A DNA stretch of 64,000 nt from Lachnospiraceae bacterium UBA1712 (GTDB lineage: Bacteria; Bacillota; Clostridia; Lachnospirales; Lachnospiraceae): assembly GCA_002317175.1 (NCBI GenBank), contig DCJA01000023.1, positions 98,292 to 162,291 of the forward strand. The letters are read 5' to 3'. Numbering within the stretch: position 1 is the first letter of the stretch; each line of letters opens with the position of its first letter. Position numbers and translations under genes: made by a program. Positions 43,186 to 51,869 of this stretch are shown here, in pieces. Under the pieces are notes generated by a model. It ran no database searches, was not told the origin of the DNA, and saw only the letters and a program-made list of their open reading frames with translations.

Positions 43186-44064
43186 ATGAATAAGGAATTG
43201 GAAAGAAAGAGACTTTTTATTTTTTTAGGTATTACCTTTACTATTTCATGGATACCAATGATATTACTTGATTGTAGTGGATTTAAGTGGGATGGCACGA
43301 GGCCTTATATGGAGTCATTGGCAGGTCTGGTTATGCTTTGTCCAGCCATTGCTCATATATTAACAAGGTGGCTTACAAAGGAAGAGTTTGCAGTTGTTGG
43401 ACAGGACTCCATGATGCTTGGAATTACTTTTAAGGATAAGAAATGGAAATATTTCTTATTTGCGATGCTGATTCCATGGTTGATAACAGAAATCAGCTGC
43501 GCAATTACTCTTTTTAGATATCCGGACGTGTTTGATGCCGATTATCTCAGTTCACTGGGAATGGATAGCAGGATAGCATACATATATCCACTTGTGATGA
43601 TTATAAACGGAAGCGTAATTAACTTTGCAGCCTTTGGTGAAGAATTTGGCTGGCGTGGATATATGATGCCGAAGATGATAAAGCTATGGGGGACAAAACC
43701 GGCAATTATTGCAGGAGGAATTATATGGGGAATCTGGCATGCACCACTTACTGTGGCAGGTCACAATTTTGGAACAGATTATCCGGGATTTCCATTTGTA
43801 GGAATTGCTATAATGTGTTTGTTCTGCACATTTATCGGAATGATGCTTACATATGTTACTATTAAATCCGGTTCTATCTGGCCGGCAGCAATAATGCATG
43901 CAGTTACCAATAGTAAACCAAGTGTACTAATGTGTTTTATTAATAATGAGAAGCTTGCAGATATGATACCTAATTCACTTGGAATGTGGACAGGATTATT
44001 AATTCCAACAGTAGTTATTGGGACAGTATGTATGATAATGCTTTGCAAAAAAGCAAATGACTGA
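43186..44064 (+). CDS. CPBP-family intramembrane metalloprotease
   Basis: A 292-residue membrane protein of the CPBP (CAAX protease and bacteriocin-processing) family. The active-site Glu pair is in FGEEFGWRGYM (about 148-158), the first His in IWGIWHAPL (about 184) and the last His in IMHAVTN (about 236), inside a multi-helix core. Family members cleave prenyl-type proteins in eukaryotes and are linked to bacteriocin maturation or self-immunity in Gram-positives. GGGAGGTGG precedes ATG 43186, and it starts one base after the permease stop, which suggests a shared defence or peptide-handling role for module 2. Confidence 0.85.
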   Translation: MNKELERKRLFIFLGITFTISWIPMILLDCSGFKWDGTRPYMESLAGLVMLCPAIAHILTRWLTKEEFAVVGQDSMMLGITFKDKKWKYFLFAMLIPWLITEISCAITLFRYPDVFDADYLSSLGMDSRIAYIYPLVMIINGSVINFAAFGEEFGWRGYMMPKMIKLWGTKPAIIAGGIIWGIWHAPLTVAGHNFGTDYPGFPFVGIAIMCLFCTFIGMMLTYVTIKSGSIWPAAIMHAVTNSKPSVLMCFINNEKLADMIPNSLGMWTGLLIPTVVIGTVCMIMLCKKAND

Positions 44065-44114
44065 TACATGAAAAAATATTTATTTAATGTTTAAAATTTG
44101 TCAAGAAAAAGTAC

Positions 44115-44143
44115 TTGACATGAATATAATTCAAGAGTATTAT
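44115..44143 (+). promoter_or_regulatory. Strong promoter before the exporter leader
   Basis: TTGACA (44115-44120), 17 bp, TATTAT (44138-44143). CTTGA at 44114-44118 and TCAAG at 44131-44135 form an inverted repeat across the spacer. Confidence 0.75.
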
Positions 44144-44241
44144 GACAAGCAGTTGAGTGAAAACTTACTATGACTTAGGGATGAAAGACATTCTGTGAGT
44201 CGGATACTATAAACAAAGGATTAACGAAAGGAGGTAATAAC

Positions 44242-44322
44242 ATGATGAAGCTTAGACGAGACCAAAACTTGAAACTTAATAGAAGTATTAGATGTGAGAT
44301 TACCTCCGGCTTTTTATATTAG
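44242..44322 (+). CDS. Leader peptide 1, 26 aa
   Basis: ATGATGAAGCTTAGA begins 6 bases after a perfect AAAGGAGGT (44227-44235), one of the best ribosome sites in the window. The peptide starts MMKLRRDQNLKLNRS and ends in TSGFLY. GGAGGTAAT (44230-44238) is exactly complementary to ATTACCTCC (44299-44307) in its own last codons, and a T run follows. The peptide is too short for the usual gene finders; its role is inferred to be regulatory. Confidence 0.6.
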   Translation: MMKLRRDQNLKLNRSIRCEITSGFLY

Positions 44323-44342
44323 CGTATGCGAAAGGACATTGT

Positions 44343-44432
44343 ATGTTAAAAACAGTAACATATATTGTTGGAAAATATTGCAATAAGCTTATTAGACCAT
44401 GGTGTTTCACCGTGGTCTTTTTTTATTCATGA
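44343..44432 (+). CDS. Leader peptide 2, 29 aa, overlapping the terminator
   Basis: ATG 44343 follows AAAGGA (44331-44336). The frame MLKTVTYIVGKYCNKLI continues through the terminator hairpin and stops at 44430-44432, 2 bases before the ABC ribosome site. A ribosome on this frame would cover the terminator stem. Whether it is translated is not known. Confidence 0.5.
   Translation: MLKTVTYIVGKYCNKLIRPWCFTVVFFYS
44394..44424 (+). terminator. Terminator inside the exporter leader (attenuator)
   Basis: AGACCATGGTG (44394-44404) pairs with CACCGTGGTCT (44408-44418) with one T-G pair and a 3-base loop, followed by seven T. It stands 10 bases before the ribosome site of the ABC gene at 44449, so exporter transcription must pass it. 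Confidence 0.85.
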
Positions 44433-44448
44433 GAAGGGAGTGGTAGTT

Positions 44449-46161
44449 ATGAAGAAGATAAGTACTTACATATGGCAGTACAAATGGCGATATGTAATAG
44501 CAATAAGTGCTCTGTTAATTGCAGAGACATTAGACATGTTAGCGCCACAGCTTACAAGAATGGTTGTGGATGATGTAATCGTAGGAAAGGATTTGCAGAT
44601 TTTTAAGTGGCTGCTTTTAGGTTACTTGGGTATAGGAGTAAGCAGAGCTATTCTACAGTATGTACGTGAGTACATATTTGATGACACAGCAAATCTAATT
44701 TCTACAAAGATACGAAAGGAACTGTTCTGTCATTTGCAGTCTCTCAGTGCATCGTATTTTGATAAGACAAATACTGGTGAGCTGATGAGCCGAATTAAGG
44801 ATGACGTTGATCATATCTGGGATGGACTTGGCTTTGTAAGCATGCTGCTTATAACAGTAGTGTTCCATACAGTAGCAGTTCTTGTATGTATGTTTTCGAT
44901 AAGCTGGAAGCTCACATTTATCCCACTTATTGGAATGGTTATCTGTGCAAGCGTTGCAATCATTATGGAGCAGAAGCTTGGGCAGGTTTATGGCGAGATA
45001 AGTGAGGAAAATGCGGTACTCAACACTGTTGCTGAAGAGAACCTTGGTGGCGTCAGAACAGTAAAAAGCTTTGCCAGAGAGAAGTTTGAAATACAGAAAT
45101 TCTTATCTCATAACAAAAAATATTATGACCTGAACATGCAGCAGTCAAAACTGTTTGTTAAGTATTACCCGGTGTTTTCCGCGGTAACAAAACTTATTCC
45201 TGTTCTGGCTCTTTTGTTTGGTGGTCATTATGTTGTAGATGAAACTCTTACAATTGGTGAGCTTAGCGCATTTGTTGAATATTCCATGAATATTGTATGG
45301 CCACTTGAGATGCTTGGCTGGCTTACCAACTGCTTCTCATCAGCAGTGGCTTCGGGTAAAAAACTGGATGCTATATTTAAGGAACAGCCAACAGTTAAAG
45401 AGGATGAAAATCCTATTGAACTTGAGAAGGTTAATGGAAGCATTACCTTTGAAAATGTGTCATTTCACAAGGAAGACAAGCATGAGATTCTTAAGGGCAT
45501 CAGCTTTGAGGTAGAAGCTGGAAAGACACTTGGAATTATGGGTGCTACAGGAGCAGGTAAATCCTCAATTGTCCAGCTCCTACAGAGAATGTATGACGTA
45601 ACTGACGGTGCAATTAAGCTTGACGGAGTGGATATTCGTAAGCTTAAGATGTCCCAGGTTCGTAGCTCCATGGAATATGTAATGCAGGATGTGTTCCTGT
45701 TCTCTGATACCATAAATGAGAACATTAAACTTGGTAAAAAGCGACAGCTTATGGCAAAGGATATCAAAAAGGCAGCCAAGGATGCTTCAGCAAGAAGTTT
45801 CATTGAGAAGATGGATGAAGGATATGAGACAGTTATTGGTGAGCGTGGAGTCGGTCTTTCCGGAGGACAGAAGCAGCGAATCAGTATTGCAAGAGCCCTT
45901 GCAAAGAACAATCCAATTCTTATAATGGATGACTCAACTTCAGCCCTTGATATGGAAACTGAAGCAGAAATTCAGGAAATGCTAAATAAGAAAGAAAATG
46001 TTACAAAGATAATTATTGCCCATAGAATAAGTGCAGTCCGTAACGCAGATGAAATCATTGTTCTGGATGAAGGACGTGTGGCAGAACGCGGAACACACGA
46101 TACACTTATGGCACAGAAGGGCTTGTACTATGACACTTATATGTCACAGTACGCAAGCTAG
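44449..46161 (+). CDS. Heterodimeric ABC exporter, subunit with degenerate ATP site
   Basis: A 570-residue half-transporter: six membrane helices (about 15-300) and an ABC ATPase domain (about 330-565). Walker A GATGAGKSS, signature LSGGQKQRIS and Walker B LIMDDSTSALD are seen; the catalytic Glu after the Walker B Asp is Asp, as in BmrC, LmrC and TM287. I start at ATG 44449 (AAGGGAG at 44434-44440, then MKKISTYIW); the longer frame from 44365 reads through the attenuator. The partner gene follows after a palindromic element. Likely role: drug or peptide efflux, induced through the leader. Confidence 0.88.
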   Translation: MKKISTYIWQYKWRYVIAISALLIAETLDMLAPQLTRMVVDDVIVGKDLQIFKWLLLGYLGIGVSRAILQYVREYIFDDTANLISTKIRKELFCHLQSLSASYFDKTNTGELMSRIKDDVDHIWDGLGFVSMLLITVVFHTVAVLVCMFSISWKLTFIPLIGMVICASVAIIMEQKLGQVYGEISEENAVLNTVAEENLGGVRTVKSFAREKFEIQKFLSHNKKYYDLNMQQSKLFVKYYPVFSAVTKLIPVLALLFGGHYVVDETLTIGELSAFVEYSMNIVWPLEMLGWLTNCFSSAVASGKKLDAIFKEQPTVKEDENPIELEKVNGSITFENVSFHKEDKHEILKGISFEVEAGKTLGIMGATGAGKSSIVQLLQRMYDVTDGAIKLDGVDIRKLKMSQVRSSMEYVMQDVFLFSDTINENIKLGKKRQLMAKDIKKAAKDASARSFIEKMDEGYETVIGERGVGLSGGQKQRISIARALAKNNPILIMDDSTSALDMETEAEIQEMLNKKENVTKIIIAHRISAVRNADEIIVLDEGRVAERGTHDTLMAQKGLYYDTYMSQYAS

Positions 46162-46189
46162 TTACTAGTCCTTTTGCTATGGGGCATCA

Positions 46190-46344
46190 TTGCTTAACTA
46201 AGTGCTCATTCATTATGCTTCCATCGAAGACCATTGAGGGGCGTCAGCACTTAGCGAGCTCGTGAGCGAGCTTAGTACTGCTACGCTCATCATCAAGCGC
46301 AAGCGGGTCTTCGAGGAAACATAATGGATGAGCTTTTCAAGCAA
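46190..46344 (+). repeat. Palindromic element, copy A
   Basis: Outer arms 46204-46232 and 46306-46333 (GCTCATTCATTATG ... CATAATGGATGAGC, and TCGAAGACC / GGTCTTCGA) are inverted with a few mismatches. The core reads GCGTCAGCACTTAGCGA, a small hairpin, GAGCTTAGTACTGCTACG, then AAGCGCAAGCGG. It fills the gap between the two genes of the ABC heterodimer. Confidence 0.8.
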
Positions 46345-46378
46345 GCTTGGGATGAGCAGAAAAAGGGAGGTGATAGTA

Positions 46379-48166
46379 ATGGCTATCAATTCAACAAAGA
46401 CAGATGAAAAAAGTGTTGAAAAGAATAAGCTGCAGACCTTAAAGAGGCTGTATGCATATCTCTTTGCATATAAGGGAACGCTTGTGCTGGTGTTGATGAT
46501 TATGGCATTTGGTATGTTTGCCAGTCTTGTTAATCCAAAGATAATTCAGGTAGCAATAGATGATTATATCAGTGTAGGAAATATTGAAGGATTATATAAG
46601 CTGGTGGCCTTTGTAATAATACTCAATTTACTGGTTGTAGTAGCTGATAAGATAAGAATGTATGTTATGGCCAAGGTATGTAATGAGATACTTCTGACTA
46701 TCAGACAGGAGTTATATACTCATATTCAGAAACTTGACTTCGCATTTTTTGACAGCCGACCAACAGGCAAGATACTATCCCGTATTATTGGAGATATTAA
46801 CTCATTAAAAGATGTATTAAATAACAGTGTAACAACAATGATTCCTAATATTTGTACAGTTGTATGCGTGGCAGTTATTATGCTTTGTATGAACTGGAAG
46901 CTGGCAATAGCATGTATGTTGACTCTTCCGGTCATGATATCGGCAACTGTTTATATTGAGAATCATGCCCATAAATACTGGAGTGATTTTAGAAAGAAAT
47001 CCTCTAACTTAAATGCCTTCCTCCATGAAGACATGGCAGGTATGAGAATCATCCAGAGCTTTAATGCAGAGGATGAAACAGAGGAAACCTTTGATGAACT
47101 TGTAGGAGCTCATCGAAACACATTTTTAAAAGCCTGCAGTTACAGTGACGCATTTGGACCAGTTATCGATTTCTCATGGGGACTTGGTTCAATTCTCATG
47201 TACGTTACAGGTATTCTGATTATCGGACCTGACAATATTTCGGTTGGTGAGATTATGGCCTTTGGTTCATATCTGTATATGTTCTTCTGGCCAATACAGA
47301 ACATTGCAAGCTTTTACAATAATCTGGTAACAAATATTGCGGCAGCAGACCGAGTATTTGAGATTCTTGATACAGAGCCAGATATAAGTGACGCATCAGA
47401 TGTTGCTGAAATACCAGAGATTAAGGGTAATGTTACTTTTGAAAATGTGACCTTTGCATATGATGATCACACCAGGGTTTTGCAAAACGTAAGCTTTGAT
47501 ATTAAACCTGGAGAGACGATAGCTCTTGTTGGTCCAACCGGTGCCGGAAAGAGTACAATTGTTAACCTTATTAGCAGATTCTATGACGTACAGGAAGGAC
47601 GCGTACTGATTGACGGTATGGATGTTAAAAAGGTGAGTATTGAAAGTCTTCGTAAACAAATGGGCATCATGACTCAGGACAATTTCCTTTTCACAGGAAC
47701 CATAAGGGAAAACATCCGTTATGGACGACTTGACGCAACTGATGAAGAGGTTGAGGCAGCAGCAAAGGCAGTAAATGCCCACGACTTTATTATGAAGCTT
47801 GAAAAGGGTTATGACACAGAGCTTAAGGAGCGAGGCGGTGGTCTTTCAATTGGACAGAAGCAGCTTCTCGCATTTGCAAGAACTATGGTATCGCTTCCAA
47901 AGATTCTTATCCTTGACGAGGCAACAAGTAGTATTGATACAAAAACAGAGCGACTGGTTCAAAATGGCATAGAGCACCTTTTAGCAGGCAGAACTTCATT
48001 TGTAATTGCCCACAGACTCTCTACAATAGAGAAAGCAGACAGAATATTTGTGGTTGATGAAGGCGGCATCTGTGAGGAGGGTACTGCAAAGGAACTTATG
48101 GAACGCAAAGGAATGTATTATAATCTCTATATGGCTCAGTTTGGTGATGCGGCATTGGGGGCTTAG
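46379..48166 (+). CDS. Heterodimeric ABC exporter, subunit with catalytic Glu
   Basis: A 595-residue half-transporter: six membrane helices (about 25-320) and an ATPase domain (about 350-590). Walker A GPTGAGKST, Walker B LILDEATSSID with the normal Glu, and an altered signature LSIGQKQ (not LSGGQ). This is the exact complement of its partner: the degenerate site would combine the partner's Asp with this altered signature, as in BmrD, LmrD and TM288. ATG 46379 follows AAAGGGAGGTGA; the frame from 46328 starts within the palindromic element. Probably membrane efflux of drugs. Confidence 0.88.
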   Translation: MAINSTKTDEKSVEKNKLQTLKRLYAYLFAYKGTLVLVLMIMAFGMFASLVNPKIIQVAIDDYISVGNIEGLYKLVAFVIILNLLVVVADKIRMYVMAKVCNEILLTIRQELYTHIQKLDFAFFDSRPTGKILSRIIGDINSLKDVLNNSVTTMIPNICTVVCVAVIMLCMNWKLAIACMLTLPVMISATVYIENHAHKYWSDFRKKSSNLNAFLHEDMAGMRIIQSFNAEDETEETFDELVGAHRNTFLKACSYSDAFGPVIDFSWGLGSILMYVTGILIIGPDNISVGEIMAFGSYLYMFFWPIQNIASFYNNLVTNIAAADRVFEILDTEPDISDASDVAEIPEIKGNVTFENVTFAYDDHTRVLQNVSFDIKPGETIALVGPTGAGKSTIVNLISRFYDVQEGRVLIDGMDVKKVSIESLRKQMGIMTQDNFLFTGTIRENIRYGRLDATDEEVEAAAKAVNAHDFIMKLEKGYDTELKERGGGLSIGQKQLLAFARTMVSLPKILILDEATSSIDTKTERLVQNGIEHLLAGRTSFVIAHRLSTIEKADRIFVVDEGGICEEGTAKELMERKGMYYNLYMAQFGDAALGA

Positions 48167-48222
48167 AACACAGACTATTGCGCCAGTATTAAACAGGAAC
48201 ATCTTGAGGGAGAGTAAACAAA

Positions 48223-50076
48223 ATGAAAAATGAGATAGGGAAAGGCAGAGCATTCCTGAATACAATTTATTCGTTAAAAATTATGTGGCAGATATCTCCG
48301 GGAAAAGTAATTCACTCGGGATTAATGAGGCTGATCGGATATTTTGAATGGCTGTTTTACAGTGCATTCTTTATGGTATATGTGATTAATTCGCTTGAGG
48401 CGGGTGAGCGCTTTGGCCGAATGATGATTTTTCTTGGAATAACTGCTTCTGTGTTTGTATGCATAAATCTTTATTATGCTTACATTAAGGGTAAATTTTT
48501 ACCTGAAGTTGAACCAAAGATAAATGCAGGTATATACAATAAATTATTAAAAAAGGCAGTTAACGTCGAACTTGAGTGCTTCGAAAACAGCGACTTCTAC
48601 AACAAATATACTCTTGCCATGGAGAAATCTGATGTCAGACTAACAGAAACAGTGGACTCATTTTTCGGTGTAGTATTTGGATTTTGCGCAAGTATATTTG
48701 CATTCTTATATATGTACAATGTAGATCATATGTCTATTCTGTTTATTCTCTTTCCTATCATAGGAAACTTCGGATTCAACAGAGTAGTCAGCAAGATTGA
48801 TTACAAGAGAAATGAGGAACTCGCACCTTACAACAGGACCGTCGCATATGTAAATCGTGTCATGTATATGCCGGAATATGCGAAGGAAATGCGACTGACA
48901 GATGTATTCAGACTGATGAAGAAAGAGTACAGAACTGCAATCCAGGGAATGTCTGAAGTTGCTCACAAATACACTCTGAAATCAATGATTTTTCACTGGC
49001 TGTATGTCAATTTTACCTTCACTTTTATATTTGAAGGTATGCTGATGTATGGAGCCTACAGAGCGCTTGTCTCACATACGCTGGGGCTGGCGCAGCTTGC
49101 AATTATTACAAGTATGATGGTTTCCACAACCTGGATACTGATTGGATTCACAGAAAGTATTACAGCAAGTTTTAAAAATGGTCTTTTTATCGAATATCTG
49201 AAAAACTTCCTTGAGTATGAGGAGAAAATTCCAGAGGATATGGATGGAGAAGACCCAGGAGATAAGATACATTCTCTTGAGTTTCGCAATGTGTCATTTG
49301 CTTATAAAGAGGAAGAGGTTATAAACAACCTCAACATGGTTTTTGAGGAAAATGGTAAGTACGCGCTTGTTGGGCATAACGGAGCAGGTAAGACAACAAT
49401 CATCAAGCTTTTGCTTCGCTTCTACGATCCGACTGGGGGCGTTATCCTGCTTAATGGCAAAGATATCAGGACCTATAATCTGAGAAAATACCGTAATCTT
49501 TTTGCTACCGCATTTCAGGATAATCGTTTATTTTCTATGTCAGTTATGGATAACGTTCTGATGAAAGAAGATTATGAAAAGAACGAGGATGGTTTGCTGG
49601 AAAATGAGAAGAGAGAGGCAGTTGCTGATGCGCTAAAACTGTCTGGTGTCTATGACAAAATCATGACCTTACCAAAGGGAATAGATACCATTCTTACCAG
49701 GGAGTTTGACGAAGAAGGTGCCATGCTTTCAGGAGGTGAAACTCAGAAAATCGTTGTATCGCGCGCATTTGTTAAAAAGTGCCCATTCAAGGTATTCGAC
49801 GAGCCATCAAGTGCACTGGACCCAATTGCTGAATATCAGTTATTTGAAAATATCACAAATAACTGCAAAGATAACATTCTTGTGTTCATCTCACACAGAC
49901 TTTCTTCCGTAAAAAATGCGGACAGGATATATCTTCTTGAGCATGGAACAGTGAGCGAGATGGGTACCCACGACGAGTTAATGAATCAAAATGGAACTTA
50001 TGCAGATATGTATATCAAGCAGGCACGAAATTACCTGGCAGATAATCAGTATCTGAATAGGAAGGAGGCGCTATGA
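48223..50076 (+). CDS. ABC exporter half-transporter (second pair, first gene)
   Basis: A 617-residue ABC protein with an N-terminal six-helix membrane domain (about 30-320) and a C-terminal ATPase (about 345-590). Walker A GHNGAGKTT, signature MLSGGETQKI, Walker B FKVFDEPSSALD (Glu present). Its signature and the SALDPIAEY tail set it apart from the heterodimer upstream and match the next gene, so the two probably form one exporter. It begins 56 bases after the previous gene with AGGGAG before ATG 48223 and no terminator between, hence one long operon. Substrate unknown; peptides are plausible. Confidence 0.85.
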   Translation: MKNEIGKGRAFLNTIYSLKIMWQISPGKVIHSGLMRLIGYFEWLFYSAFFMVYVINSLEAGERFGRMMIFLGITASVFVCINLYYAYIKGKFLPEVEPKINAGIYNKLLKKAVNVELECFENSDFYNKYTLAMEKSDVRLTETVDSFFGVVFGFCASIFAFLYMYNVDHMSILFILFPIIGNFGFNRVVSKIDYKRNEELAPYNRTVAYVNRVMYMPEYAKEMRLTDVFRLMKKEYRTAIQGMSEVAHKYTLKSMIFHWLYVNFTFTFIFEGMLMYGAYRALVSHTLGLAQLAIITSMMVSTTWILIGFTESITASFKNGLFIEYLKNFLEYEEKIPEDMDGEDPGDKIHSLEFRNVSFAYKEEEVINNLNMVFEENGKYALVGHNGAGKTTIIKLLLRFYDPTGGVILLNGKDIRTYNLRKYRNLFATAFQDNRLFSMSVMDNVLMKEDYEKNEDGLLENEKREAVADALKLSGVYDKIMTLPKGIDTILTREFDEEGAMLSGGETQKIVVSRAFVKKCPFKVFDEPSSALDPIAEYQLFENITNNCKDNILVFISHRLSSVKNADRIYLLEHGTVSEMGTHDELMNQNGTYADMYIKQARNYLADNQYLNRKEAL

Positions 50077-51869
50077 AAAATGTGTTAAAAAATCACATGT
50101 ATATGTGGCGACTCTGCTTTAAAGTATGCCCTGGATATATGCTTTATACAATATTTGATGCTTTCAGATATCGATTTATGATTTTTTTGGAGCATACGCT
50201 GTGTATAAGATATATACTTCGTTGTGCTGAATATGGTGAACCATTTTATAAGGCATTTATATTCGTTGGTATTGTAGCATTACTTATGTTTTTGCTGATG
50301 ATTCCAGATGGATATTTTGCACACACCTGGCATTTTACTGCAAAACCCAAACTGTATAGAGCACTTAAGGAGCAAATGTTTGAGAAGGCTTCTGTTTTGG
50401 ATTTGGACTGTTATGACAATCCGGAATACTACAACAAATTTGTTCTTGCGGTTTCAGAAGCAGAGAATTCGATTGAAAGATTTTTAACAACAGTAAAAAA
50501 TGCTGTTCAGTGTATAACAGCACTGACATCACTTGGCATATTCTACCTGTTGGTAGACTGGAAGGGAATAGTCTTTGTACTGGTATCGTTTGTACTCAGA
50601 TTTATCTTATCCAAAAAACTTAATAAGGTTAATTATGATGTCAGACTGGAAGTTAATCCTAAGGAAAGAAAGCGTAATTACGTTAATCGTATTTTGTATC
50701 TGAAGGACTATGCCAAGGAACTGAGAATGCATCCGGGGGTTGGCAGATACTTAAGAGATGAGTTTGAACTGGCCAATTCTGAGATGATAGAGATCAACAG
50801 GAAGGCATCAATGAAGCGTAGTATTCTTAGCTTTTCAAGAGTATATCTTGTGGGGGATTTTATCACAGACGTTCTGTATATCGCTTATTTGATCTATAGT
50901 GCAGCAGTTTTACATACAGTTGATTATAGTAGCGCAGTTGTTCTGTTTAACAATCAGGGAAGTCTTCGCGGTAGCATGAATATGCTGGCCGATCTCATTT
51001 CCCAGACTCATGAAAACAGTCTTTACATTGATAAAATACGTGAATTCCTTGCATACGAGCCAGTGATTGAGAAGGATGAGGGCGGTCTGGTGCCAGAGGG
51101 AATTGGCAAGCTGTCCATTAAGGATATGTCATTTCGTTACAGGGAGGATACTCCAAACATACTGAATCACATTTCTCTTGAGGTTAATCCGGGAGAGCAT
51201 ATTGCAATCGTTGGATATAATGGCGCCGGAAAGACAACACTTATTAAACTTTTGATGAGACTTTACGATCCAACGGAAGGTGAGATAACTTATCATAGCG
51301 GAAATATTGCGAAGTACAGGCCTACGGATTATAGAAGACGTTTTGGAGTTGTATTTCAGGATTTCCAGTTGTATGGCGCAAAGCTTGCCAACAACGTTGT
51401 GATGGATGACCTTTCAGATGATGCACTTGATTCTGAGAAGGAAAAGATGACTGATGCGCTTGAGCGAGCTGGATTTGGTGAAAGACTTAAGTCTCTGAAC
51501 AAAGGTCTTTTGACATCCGTTACTACTGAATTTGACAAAGAGGGTGTTGATTTCTCAGGTGGTGAAGGTCAGAAAATTGCTATATCGAGAGCATTTTATA
51601 AAGATGCTGACATATTGATCATGGATGAGCCATCAAGTGCACTTGATCCAATCGCAGAATACGAACTTAACAGCGCCATGGAAGAGGCTGCTGAAGGAAA
51701 AACAGTGTTCTATATTTCACACCGACTTTCTACTACGCGAAATGCGGACAGAATCATTATGTTAGAAAAGGGTAGTATAATCGAAGAGGGAACACACGAT
51801 CAGTTGCTTGCACTCAATGGCAAATATGCTCAGATGTGGAAGGTACAGTCAGGCAATTATGAGAAATGA
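50073..51869 (+). CDS. ABC exporter half-transporter (second pair, second gene)
   Basis: A 598-residue paralogue of the previous gene: membrane domain (about 20-310) and ATPase (about 345-590) with Walker A GYNGAGKTT, signature DFSGGEGQKIAIS and Walker B ILIMDEPSSALDPIAEYE. Both partners keep the catalytic Glu, so this heterodimer is symmetric in that respect, unlike the pair upstream. It overlaps its partner by 4 bases after AAGGAGGCG. The last bases overlap the DMT permease gene, which continues the operon. Confidence 0.85.
   Translation: MKNVLKNHMYMWRLCFKVCPGYMLYTIFDAFRYRFMIFLEHTLCIRYILRCAEYGEPFYKAFIFVGIVALLMFLLMIPDGYFAHTWHFTAKPKLYRALKEQMFEKASVLDLDCYDNPEYYNKFVLAVSEAENSIERFLTTVKNAVQCITALTSLGIFYLLVDWKGIVFVLVSFVLRFILSKKLNKVNYDVRLEVNPKERKRNYVNRILYLKDYAKELRMHPGVGRYLRDEFELANSEMIEINRKASMKRSILSFSRVYLVGDFITDVLYIAYLIYSAAVLHTVDYSSAVVLFNNQGSLRGSMNMLADLISQTHENSLYIDKIREFLAYEPVIEKDEGGLVPEGIGKLSIKDMSFRYREDTPNILNHISLEVNPGEHIAIVGYNGAGKTTLIKLLMRLYDPTEGEITYHSGNIAKYRPTDYRRRFGVVFQDFQLYGAKLANNVVMDDLSDDALDSEKEKMTDALERAGFGERLKSLNKGLLTSVTTEFDKEGVDFSGGEGQKIAISRAFYKDADILIMDEPSSALDPIAEYELNSAMEEAAEGKTVFYISHRLSTTRNADRIIMLEKGSIIEEGTHDQLLALNGKYAQMWKVQSGNYEK

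Larger units (their letters stand above)
44065..44448 (+). promoter_or_regulatory. Leader/attenuator region of the ABC heterodimer
   Basis: This 384-bp region holds a strong promoter, a 26-codon leader frame with an excellent ribosome site that is complementary to its own 3' end, a second 29-codon frame that runs through a strong terminator stem, and then the ribosome site of the first ABC gene. The arrangement matches translation-dependent attenuation as known for bmrB-bmrCD in Bacillus. Confidence 0.65.

Noticed and set aside
44365..44448. A longer start for the first ABC subunit
   Set aside because: It runs through the attenuator terminator; a proper ribosome site is at 44434-44440 and the family begins with MKKISTYIW.
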